DNA of 37,727 nt from a virus, in the IMG/VR virus record IMGVR_UViG_3300040810_000461, positions 1 to 37,727 of that record, one strand, 5' to 3'. A program made the translations under genes and the position numbers. The notes under the pieces were generated by a model. That model did not search any database. It was not told where the DNA came from and worked only from the letters and a program-made list of their open reading frames with translations. Below, piece after piece: positions 29,046-35,892 of this stretch. Numbering within the stretch: position 1 is the stretch's first letter; each line of letters starts with the position of its first letter.

Positions 29046-29921
29046 ATGCCTTTGGGTACTAACCACGTAACGAAGACCACCGCAGCGACTTTCATCCCCG
29101 AGATTTGGTCCGATGAAATCATTGCTGCATACGAGAAGTCTCTGGTTGTTAAGCCTCTTGTTCGCTCTATGAGCATGACCGGCAAGAAAGGCGATACGAT
29201 TCACATTCCGAAGCCGACCCGTGGCAATGCCAGCGTCAAGGCTGCTCAAACGGAAGTGACGCTGATCGCTGCCACCGAGTCTGAGCTGACGATTGCTATC
29301 GACCAGCACTACGAGTACAGCCGTCTCATCGAAGACATCGTGGACGTGCAAGCTCTCAACAGCCTGCGCCAGTTCTACACCTCCGATGCTGGCTATGCAC
29401 TCGCTACCCGCGTTGACACGGCGCTTATCGCTGAGGCTGCTAACTTCACGTCTCAGCTTGAGTTCCTTACCGGCGCTGGCACGCAAACCGCTGCTGGTAC
29501 GGCAACGGCTGGCTTCACCGACCTTGGCTTCCGCGAAGCTTTGCAGGTGCTTGATGACAACGATGTCCCGATGGACAACCGCGTGTTCATCATTCCGCCC
29601 GCAATGAAGAAGGAGCTGCTTGGCGTGACCAACTACGTCAGCACCGACTTCGTAACCGGCAAGCCTGTTGAGACTGGCAAGATCGGGTCTCTTTATGGCG
29701 TTGACGTGTACGTGTCCACCAACCTGCCCACCGAGAACACCGACGAAAAAGGCGCTCTGCTTATGCACAAAGACGCCATCGTGTTCGCGGAGCAGCTTGG
29801 CGTTCGCGTCCAGACGCAGTACAAGCAAGAGTACCTTGCTGACCTGATGACCGCCGACACCTTGTACGGCGTGCAGACCTATCGTCCCGAAGCGGGCGTG
29901 AAGCTGTTCGGCACCGTCTAA
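29046..29921 (+). CDS. Major capsid protein
   Basis: A 291-residue coat protein behind CGGAGTAACTACT. The start LGTNHVTKTTAATFIPEIWSDEIIAAYEKSLVVKPLVRS is typical of HK97-fold coats of marine podoviruses and related phages, as is the helix-rich spine region ending GYALATRVDTALIAEAANF. The C-terminal half has the QVLDDNDVPMDNRVFIIPPAMKKELL pattern and a final YGVQTYRPEAGVKLF strand. Codon use is biased to C-ending codons more than in its neighbours, as expected for the most abundant protein. A hairpin terminator follows. Confidence 0.92.
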   Translation: MPLGTNHVTKTTAATFIPEIWSDEIIAAYEKSLVVKPLVRSMSMTGKKGDTIHIPKPTRGNASVKAAQTEVTLIAATESELTIAIDQHYEYSRLIEDIVDVQALNSLRQFYTSDAGYALATRVDTALIAEAANFTSQLEFLTGAGTQTAAGTATAGFTDLGFREALQVLDDNDVPMDNRVFIIPPAMKKELLGVTNYVSTDFVTGKPVETGKIGSLYGVDVYVSTNLPTENTDEKGALLMHKDAIVFAEQLGVRVQTQYKQEYLADLMTADTLYGVQTYRPEAGVKLFGTV

Positions 29922-29942
29922 ACAGCATAGCAATACAGCCGA

Positions 29943-29967
29943 GCCGGGGCGGCTTCTAAACCCCGGC
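29943..29967 (+). terminator. Hairpin after the major capsid gene, probable terminator
   Basis: GCCGGGG (29943-29949), an 11-base loop, CCCCGGC (29961-29967), followed by ACTTATTCT. A 7-base GC stem with a short, imperfect T-run; it probably lowers expression of the fibre genes relative to the capsid and does not stop all transcription, since no promoter is seen before the fibres. Confidence 0.65.
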
Positions 29968-29993
29968 ACTTATTCTAGCTCAGGGTTTCTACT

Positions 29994-30896
29994 ATGGCAA
30001 TTACGTACACTCCGGCTACTAACTTTGGCGCAAAAGACTCATTGCCGACGAACGACCCCGCTAAGGTTATTAAAGGGTCAGAGTTTACCACTGAGTTTTC
30101 TGCCATTCAGTCCTCTTTTAACCTTGCTGCACCAACAGCATCGCCTACCTTTACCGGCACCGCTACGTTTGATAACATCGCTGCTACTGGAACTTCAACG
30201 CTTACCGCTGTTGACATTAACGGTGGCACCATTGACGGCGTAACGCTAGCCACTAGCGACGTAACCGTTGGCGCTGGCAAAACGCTAGACGTATCGGCTG
30301 GTACGCTAACGCTAGCTAACGATCAGATTAGCGGCGACAGCATTGAAGGCGGCACCATTGGTTCTGTTACGATTACTAGCGTTGACATTAACGGCGGTTC
30401 GATGGATGCCGTTACGATTGGTGCTGCAACGGCTGCTGAAGGTACCTTTACAACTGTCGCAGCAAGCGCGCTAACGGTTAATACGGACACGCTCTACGTA
30501 GATTCTGGAACGAGCCGTGTTGGTATTGAGAATGCTTCGCCTAGCTACACGCTTGAGGTTACGGGTGAAGCGGTCGCTACGCAAGGCATGCCGTACATTG
30601 CAGAAAGCGGTACTAGTCGTACGCTTGCGTTCAGTGACATTGGCAATTACATTCGCTGCACGAACGCAGCAGCCACTACTGTAACCATCCCGCCTAACGC
30701 TAGCGTTACCATTCCGACTGGCGCTGAAGTTATCATCTTCCAAGCAGGCGCTGGGCAAGTAACGATTGCCGCTGGTGCTGGCGTTACGCTAAACAGCAAA
30801 GAAGGGAATCTCAAAATCAGTGCCCAGTACGCTGCCGCAACGTGCAAGAAAATTGCTACGGATACTTGGGACGTTATCGGAGACCTTTCAGCCTAA
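29994..30896 (+). CDS. Putative fibre/decoration protein with beta-repeat
   Basis: A 300-residue protein almost without charged helices, Thr/Gly/Val/Ala-rich. Between residues 60 and 160 there are repeated units (TSTLTAVDINGGTIDGVTL, VTITSVDINGGSMDAVTIG), suggesting beta-helix or beta-roll turns as in fibre shafts. The C-terminal region contains TLEVTGEAVATQGMPYIAESGTSRTLAFSDIGNYI, then a small beta domain (TVTIPPNASVTIPTGAEVIIFQAGAGQVTIAAGAG) common in phage fibre tips. A tail or head fibre is most likely. Its stop overlaps the next ATG (TAATG). Confidence 0.75.
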   Translation: MAITYTPATNFGAKDSLPTNDPAKVIKGSEFTTEFSAIQSSFNLAAPTASPTFTGTATFDNIAATGTSTLTAVDINGGTIDGVTLATSDVTVGAGKTLDVSAGTLTLANDQISGDSIEGGTIGSVTITSVDINGGSMDAVTIGAATAAEGTFTTVAASALTVNTDTLYVDSGTSRVGIENASPSYTLEVTGEAVATQGMPYIAESGTSRTLAFSDIGNYIRCTNAAATTVTIPPNASVTIPTGAEVIIFQAGAGQVTIAAGAGVTLNSKEGNLKISAQYAAATCKKIATDTWDVIGDLSA

Positions 30897-33800
30897 TGTT
30901 TGCTAAAGCCGCTATTACTGGAACGCTTCAAGCCGGTGGGCCTACGTTCACTGCCGAGTACCTCGTGGTCGCTGGTGGTGGCGGTGGTGGCCGAGGCGAT
31001 ACCAATAACAACGGTGGTGGCGGTGGTGCGGGAGGTTATCGGTCGTCTGTAACAGGTGAATCCTCTGGCGGTGGTGCATCCGCCGAGTCTGCGCTGGGCA
31101 TTGCTCTTGGAACCCCCTACACGGTTACTGTTGGCGCTGGCGGCGCAGGCGGCGCATCTGTGTACACGCTAGGAGTAAACGGTAATGACAGCGTTTTGTC
31201 TACCGTTACATCCGTAGGCGGAGGTGGTGGCGGCGCTGTAAATGGATCTCCTGCCCCTGATTTTGGTCGCGGTAAAGACGGCGGATCAGGTGGCGGATCA
31301 GGCGATTTTAACTCCAATAACCCAGGCGGATCGGGAACAGCAAATCAAGGTTTTGATGGCGGCTCCGGTATTGGAGCGGCGGGCGTTTCGCGGAACATGG
31401 GCGGGGGCGGTGGCGCTGGAAGCGTAGGCGAAAGCTATGTAACTCAAGGAGGAGGCATTGGTCTTTCTAGCTTAGTCACTGGAGCATCAATCACGCGAGC
31501 TGCTGGCGGAAATGGCTCAAGCAGTGGCGGAAGCGCATCAGCTAACACTGGGTCAGGCGGAAACGGAAATAGAAACTCTGCGGCTGGAGCAGGCGGCTCC
31601 GGCGTCGTCATCATCCGCGTCCCCAGCGAAGTTGTCGCAGAGTTCTCTGCTGGCGTTGTGTACAACTACATCCCCCAAGACGACTTCAACGTCTACGAGA
31701 TCACGGCTGCTGGCGTCTCTGACACGGTGACGTTCTCGCAGGGCGCCCTGGCTACCATCGAGGACAGCCTGCGCTTCAACGACGACGACAGTGCGCGCCT
31801 GACCCGTACCCCCTCTGTGGCTGGTGATCGCAAGACTTGGACTTGGAGCGCGTGGGTTAAGCGTGGGAACTTGTCCACTGGCGCAGGTTATTATGGAACT
31901 CTGTTTGGTGCCTTAGGCGGCAGCACAGAAACAATTATTGAATACGACCAAGATAATAAAATAGAAGTAAGATGGTACAGCGGTGGATATGCGCTTCAAG
32001 TGCGGTCCTCTGCTATTTATCGTGACTCATCTGCGTGGTATCACATTGCAGTTGCTATTGATACAACTCAAGCAACTGCAAGCAATAGAGCAAAGCTATA
32101 TGTTAACGGCAAGCAAGTAACAGCGTTAACAGTCGCAACATATCCAGCGCAAAATTCAGATATGGATGTGAACAACACGGTTGGTCATGGCATTGGAATG
32201 CGGGCGGATGCAATACGGCCATTCGACGGCTACATGGCTGACGTTTACTTCATCGACGGTGAAGCCCTAGACCCCAGCCGCTTTGGCAAGCAGGACGCTG
32301 ACGGCGTGTGGCAACCTATCAGCTACACCGGCACCTACGGCACCAACGGCTTCCATCTGGACTTTGCTGACAACAGCACGGCTGCTGCCCTGGGCACGGA
32401 CGTAAGCGGTAACGGTAACGACTGGACGCCTAGCGGTATCACCACGGACGATCAGGTATCTGATACGCCTACGGTTAACTATGCGACTTGGAACCCGCTG
32501 GATAAAGGCGCTAATTTTACCTTATCTGACGGAAATCTTAGGATAGATTACGGTACTGCTGCGTGGTCCGCGTTGCGTGGTAATTTTGGCATCCCGTCAG
32601 GGCAATGGTACTGGGAAGTTTATAGCCCCGGCACTTATGTGATGGCTGGGATTGCAACAAAAAATGCAAGTCTGGCGAATTACATTGGAAGCGATGCAAA
32701 CGGATATAGCTATTACAGCATAAACGGCGAAAAAAATTACAACGGTTCTGGTACTGCGTATGGGGACACTTGGACTGTTTCGTCAATAATCGGCATTGCG
32801 TTTGATTCTGAAAACGGAACGTTAGAATTTTTTAATGATGGTGTATCACAAGGTGTAGCATTTACAGGGGTAACGCCAGCAGAATACTTTCCTGCGGTAA
32901 GCCACTATGCGCAATCATGGGTTGTTGCCAACTTCGGCCAGCGCCCCTTTGCCTACACGCCGCCCGCAGGCTTTGTCGCCCTGAACAGCGCCAACCTCCC
33001 TGCCCCTGTGATCGCAGACGGCAAGGAGCACTTCCAGCCTGTGCTGTACACGGGTAACGGGACCAGCCAAACTGTGCGTGGCTTGGAGTTTGGCCCGGAC
33101 TTTGTGTGGATCAAGAACCGCAGCGCGGGAGATAACCACAAGCTGCTTGATGCGGTGCGGGGTGCTACGAAAGAGCTAGAGAGCAACACGACCGACGCAG
33201 AGGTAACAAACAGCGACGGCTTAACGGCGTTTAACTCCAATGGCTTCACCGTAGGGGCGGACCTTGAGTACAACACCAGCGGCGAGAACTTTGTCGCATG
33301 GAACTGGAACGCAGGCGGCAGCACTGTCACCAACACGGACGGCAGCATCACCTCGCAGGTGCGGGCTAACACGGATGCTGGGATCAGCATTGTCAGCTAT
33401 GTGGGCAACGGTACCGACAACGCAACAGTCGGCCATGGATTAGGCGTTGCTCCCGGCTTGATAATCAGCAAGAACCGAGACACGACCAGCAACTGGACAA
33501 CGTGGCATGGCACTTTTGCCGCGAACGACTACATTGCGCTGAATCTGACGAGTGCAAAAAACTACGCCGGGGCGCTGACCAATGTATTCGGCGGCACTGA
33601 TGGTTCGGCTCCATCATCGACGGTGGTCAAGTTCGGGACCGACCTTGGGGTAAACGGGTCGGGACAAGACATCGTTTTGTACTGCTTCGCCGAGGTAGAC
33701 GGCTTCTCCAAGTTCGGCAGCTACACCGGCAACGGCTCTGCTGACGGTCCCTTCGTCTACACGGGCTTCCGTCCTGCGTTTGTGATGTTTAAGCGGACTG

Positions 33801-34036
33801 ACGCGGCGTCTCAGTGGGGCATTTTTGATTCAAAAAGAAACGTAAGCAATGTAGCAGTGAACTTGCTTTATCCGAATAATACTTCGGCAGAGACTACTAA
33901 TGCTGGTCGAGATATGGATATTTTGAGCAATGGCTTTAAGCTGCGCGGAATTGCTAATGATTCAAACGCCTCCGGCGGAACCATCATCTACATGGCATTC
34001 GCAGAGAATCCATTCAAGACGGCAAGGGCACGATAA
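30896..34036 (+). CDS. Large tail fibre / adhesin with Gly-rich and lectin-like domains
   Basis: A 1046-residue protein starting at ATG 30896 (TAATG overlap with the previous stop); a longer frame from 30842 overlaps the previous gene and is rejected. Its order is: Gly-rich domain (about 20-240, with EYLVVAGGGGGG typical of phage Gly-rich fibre proteins); a LamG/concanavalin-like domain (about 285-460, WTWSAWVKRGNL and WYHIAVAIDTTQ); a SPRY-like domain (about 528-690, WYWEVY and IGIAFDSENGTLEFFNDG); and a repeated C-terminal beta domain (705-1046, GLEFGPDFVWIKNRS and HGLGVAPGLIISKNR). It should bind the host surface. Lectin-like modules suggest sugar recognition. Confidence 0.82.
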   Translation: MFAKAAITGTLQAGGPTFTAEYLVVAGGGGGGRGDTNNNGGGGGAGGYRSSVTGESSGGGASAESALGIALGTPYTVTVGAGGAGGASVYTLGVNGNDSVLSTVTSVGGGGGGAVNGSPAPDFGRGKDGGSGGGSGDFNSNNPGGSGTANQGFDGGSGIGAAGVSRNMGGGGGAGSVGESYVTQGGGIGLSSLVTGASITRAAGGNGSSSGGSASANTGSGGNGNRNSAAGAGGSGVVIIRVPSEVVAEFSAGVVYNYIPQDDFNVYEITAAGVSDTVTFSQGALATIEDSLRFNDDDSARLTRTPSVAGDRKTWTWSAWVKRGNLSTGAGYYGTLFGALGGSTETIIEYDQDNKIEVRWYSGGYALQVRSSAIYRDSSAWYHIAVAIDTTQATASNRAKLYVNGKQVTALTVATYPAQNSDMDVNNTVGHGIGMRADAIRPFDGYMADVYFIDGEALDPSRFGKQDADGVWQPISYTGTYGTNGFHLDFADNSTAAALGTDVSGNGNDWTPSGITTDDQVSDTPTVNYATWNPLDKGANFTLSDGNLRIDYGTAAWSALRGNFGIPSGQWYWEVYSPGTYVMAGIATKNASLANYIGSDANGYSYYSINGEKNYNGSGTAYGDTWTVSSIIGIAFDSENGTLEFFNDGVSQGVAFTGVTPAEYFPAVSHYAQSWVVANFGQRPFAYTPPAGFVALNSANLPAPVIADGKEHFQPVLYTGNGTSQTVRGLEFGPDFVWIKNRSAGDNHKLLDAVRGATKELESNTTDAEVTNSDGLTAFNSNGFTVGADLEYNTSGENFVAWNWNAGGSTVTNTDGSITSQVRANTDAGISIVSYVGNGTDNATVGHGLGVAPGLIISKNRDTTSNWTTWHGTFAANDYIALNLTSAKNYAGALTNVFGGTDGSAPSSTVVKFGTDLGVNGSGQDIVLYCFAEVDGFSKFGSYTGNGSADGPFVYTGFRPAFVMFKRTDAASQWGIFDSKRNVSNVAVNLLYPNNTSAETTNAGRDMDILSNGFKLRGIANDSNASGGTIIYMAFAENPFKTARAR

Positions 34037-34410
34037 TGGCACACTACGCTTACCTTGATGAAAACAACATCGTCACCCAGGTGATCGTTGGGCGCGACGA
34101 GGACGACCTTGTTGAAGGCGTGACGGACTGGGAGGTCTACTACGGCGCCAAGCGGTGCAGCTACAACACCTACGGTGGGCAGCACAGCCTCGGCGGTACG
34201 CCTTTCCGCAAGAACTATCCTGGCATCGGCTACAGCTATGACGCTGACCGTGACGCGTTTATCGCGCCGCAGCCCTTTGCCTCGTGGACGCTTAACGAAG
34301 ATAGCTGCTTATGGGAACCTCCCGTGCCCATGCCTGACGACGGCAATATGTACACTTGGAACGAAGAAACCCTTTCGTGGGATACCGTTGAAGAAGGAGT
34401 TGAAGAATAA
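34036..34410 (+). CDS. Conserved phage protein following tail fibre
   Basis: A 124-residue protein with TAATG overlaps to both neighbours. It shows a pattern I know from cyanophage and other marine phage fibre loci: AYLDENNIVTQVIVG, CSYNTYGGQHSLGGTPFRKNYPGIGYSYDADRDAFIAPQPFASWTLNEDSCLWEPPVPMP. It is rich in Tyr, Trp and Pro with an acidic end. Its role is unknown, perhaps fibre assembly or host-range related, since it always seems to follow fibre genes. Confidence 0.72.
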   Translation: MAHYAYLDENNIVTQVIVGRDEDDLVEGVTDWEVYYGAKRCSYNTYGGQHSLGGTPFRKNYPGIGYSYDADRDAFIAPQPFASWTLNEDSCLWEPPVPMPDDGNMYTWNEETLSWDTVEEGVEE

Positions 34411-34601
34411 TGGAAGCATTCTTTTTGTTTTTTGATGCGCTCCCCGGATGGATTAATGCACTAACTGCTGTGGTAACTGCTGCGACTGCTGTAACGGCCC
34501 TTACGCCCAGCACCGCAGATGACAAGTACGTAGCGCTTGCCCTTAAAGTTCTTAACACTATTGCTGGTAACGTCTTTAAGAACAAGAACGCTGACGGCTA
34601 G
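34410..34601 (+). CDS. Small membrane protein (lysis-cassette)
   Basis: A 63-residue protein starting TAATG. It contains one long hydrophobic region (residues 3-32, AFFLFFDALPGWINALTAVVTAATAVTAL), then a helical region (KYVALALKVLNTIAGNVFKN). It may be a small holin or a fibre-associated membrane anchor. It lies first in the run of membrane and lysis genes. No specific family is recognised. Confidence 0.65.
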   Translation: MEAFFLFFDALPGWINALTAVVTAATAVTALTPSTADDKYVALALKVLNTIAGNVFKNKNADG

Positions 34602-34606
34602 GCGCT

Positions 34607-34768
34607 ATGGACGGGCCTGACCAGCTAGAAATACTGCTGTCGCTGTGGCCTGTCTTTGCTGGTTTTATCAGCTTGGTCATAGTGTTAGCTAAGATGCACA
34701 GCGAACTGGAAACCGTTAAGGAGAAGGTTCGCGTGTTGTTTGAATTGTGGAATGGGCGGGATCGCTAA
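34607..34768 (+). CDS. 53-residue single-pass membrane protein
   Basis: ATG 34607 to TAA 34768; the stop overlaps the ATG of the next gene (TAATG). It has an acidic N-terminus (MDGPDQLEIL), one membrane helix (LSLWPVFAGFISLVIVLA), and a charged helical tail (KMHSELETVKEKVRVLFELWNGRDR). The topology resembles small holin- or Rz-like helper proteins. The ribosome site is poor, suggesting coupling to the upstream gene. It was missed by length-based gene finding. Confidence 0.65.
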   Translation: MDGPDQLEILLSLWPVFAGFISLVIVLAKMHSELETVKEKVRVLFELWNGRDR

Positions 34769-35241
34769 TGAGCTTCGATGCTATTAAGAACATCGTTGGT
34801 GCCGTAGCGCCTACCCTTGGAACGGCCCTAGGAGGCCCTCTGGGCGGCGCTGCGGCGTCAGCCATAGCGGGGGTGCTGGGTTGTGAATCGGACGCTCAGA
34901 GCCTCCAGAGGGCCTTACAGAAGGCTACGCCGGATCAGCTTAGCGAGATTAAGAAAGCTGAGTTGGACTTTGAAGCACGCATGAAAGAGTTGGACGTAGA
35001 CCTCTACGCCTTGCAAACCGCTGACACAGCGGATGCGCGCAAGCACTTTAGCAAAGACTGGACGGCGCGGTTCCTTGCGATTGCGCTGTGCTGCCTGTTT
35101 GCTGGCTACATCATTCTTGTAACGGTTTTACCGCATGAGCAAAACAGCGATGCTATTATCAACCTTATTCTCGGCAGCATTACTGGCAGCTTTAGCACCG
35201 TTATCGCTTTTTACTTTGGCTCTAGCCAGCGGCAGGATTAA
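34768..35241 (+). CDS. Holin, three-transmembrane type (GTA_holin_3TM-like)
   Basis: A 157-residue protein starting at ATG 34768 (TAATG overlap); an upstream ATG (34747) lies in the previous gene and is less likely. An N-terminal Gly/Ala hydrophobic segment (residues 8-37, VGAVAPTLGTALGGPLGGAAASAIAGVLG) is followed by a charged helix (QRALQKATPDQLSEIKKAELDFEARMKELDVDLYAL) and two C-terminal membrane helices (FLAIALCCLFAGYIILVTVL and AIINLILGSITGSFSTVIAFYFG). This is the layout of 3-TM holins of phages and gene-transfer agents. It opens the membrane for the lysozyme encoded next. Confidence 0.82.
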   Translation: MSFDAIKNIVGAVAPTLGTALGGPLGGAAASAIAGVLGCESDAQSLQRALQKATPDQLSEIKKAELDFEARMKELDVDLYALQTADTADARKHFSKDWTARFLAIALCCLFAGYIILVTVLPHEQNSDAIINLILGSITGSFSTVIAFYFGSSQRQD

Positions 35242-35244
35242 TCA

Positions 35245-35688
35245 ATGCGGACAGGACCTCAAGGAATTGAACTCATACGACACTTTGAAGGCTGCCGTCT
35301 TGATGCTTACCTGTGTCCTGCTGGGGTGTGGACTATTGGCTATGGGCACACTGCTGACGTAAAGGAAGGAGACAGCATTGATCAAGAAGCGGCTGAAGCG
35401 TTTCTTATTGAAGATTTGGAAAAGTTTGAGCAAGCTGTTACGCGAATGGTGGAAGTCCCTCTTACGCAACAGCAGTTCGACGCTCTTGTATCCTGGACCT
35501 TCAACCTTGGCGCTGGCAATCTGGCAGAGTCAACGCTCCTCCGAAAACTAAATAACTACCAATACGCAGAAGTACCAGAGCAAATGATGCGCTGGGTTAG
35601 GGCCGGTGGGCAAGTATTGGACGGGCTGGTTAGACGCCGCGCCGCTGAAGCTGCACTGTTTCAAAACAAAGATTGGCGCGAGGCGTAA
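35245..35688 (+). CDS. Endolysin, GH24 phage-type lysozyme
   Basis: A 147-residue muramidase behind AGGATTAATCA. The catalytic block is HFEGCRLDAYLCPAGVWTIGYGHT (residues 13-36). The family triad Glu-x8-Asp/Cys-x5-Thr is present as E15, C24, T30, the Cys version. A conserved substrate region follows (QQQFDALVSWTFNLGAGNL, 71-90) and a C-terminal RRRAAEAALF. There is no signal peptide, so it depends on the holin to reach peptidoglycan. A very short gap separates it from the holin and from the next small membrane protein. Confidence 0.93.
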   Translation: MRTGPQGIELIRHFEGCRLDAYLCPAGVWTIGYGHTADVKEGDSIDQEAAEAFLIEDLEKFEQAVTRMVEVPLTQQQFDALVSWTFNLGAGNLAESTLLRKLNNYQYAEVPEQMMRWVRAGGQVLDGLVRRRAAEAALFQNKDWREA

Positions 35689-35691
35689 CGA

Positions 35692-35892
35692 ATGCAACAA
35701 CAGCTACAAGATAATGCACACAAGGTTGCAGACCAGCTAGCCGCTACGTCCGTACTTAGCGCTATCACTGCCAACCTTCCGCTTATCACTGAGTGGATGC
35801 AGATGATTGCTGCGCTTATTGGTATCTGTTCCGGTTTGGCAGCGCTGCGCTTTTACCTTAAGCGTACGTCACGCTTGGACGAGGAAGATTAA
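35692..35892 (+). CDS. Small single-pass membrane protein, holin-like
   Basis: A 66-residue protein behind GAGGCGTAACG. The N-terminus is polar ([28 protein letters not shown]), the membrane helix lies at about 35-53 ([18 protein letters not shown]), and the C-terminus is charged ([14 protein letters not shown]). This is the layout of class III-type small holins. Directly after the lysozyme, it is probably a second holin or antiholin. The stop overlaps the ATG of the collagen-like gene (TAATG). Confidence 0.7.
   Translation: MQQQLQDNAHKVADQLAATSVLSAITANLPLITEWMQMIAALIGICSGLAALRFYLKRTSRLDEED

Noticed and set aside
35135-35362. 75-residue hydrophobic frame overlapping holin and lysozyme, spanin-like at first sight
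   Set aside because: No ribosome site, no Pro-rich or coiled-coil spanin body, and no lipobox followed by an outer-membrane lipoprotein layout; it lies wholly inside two well-supported genes.
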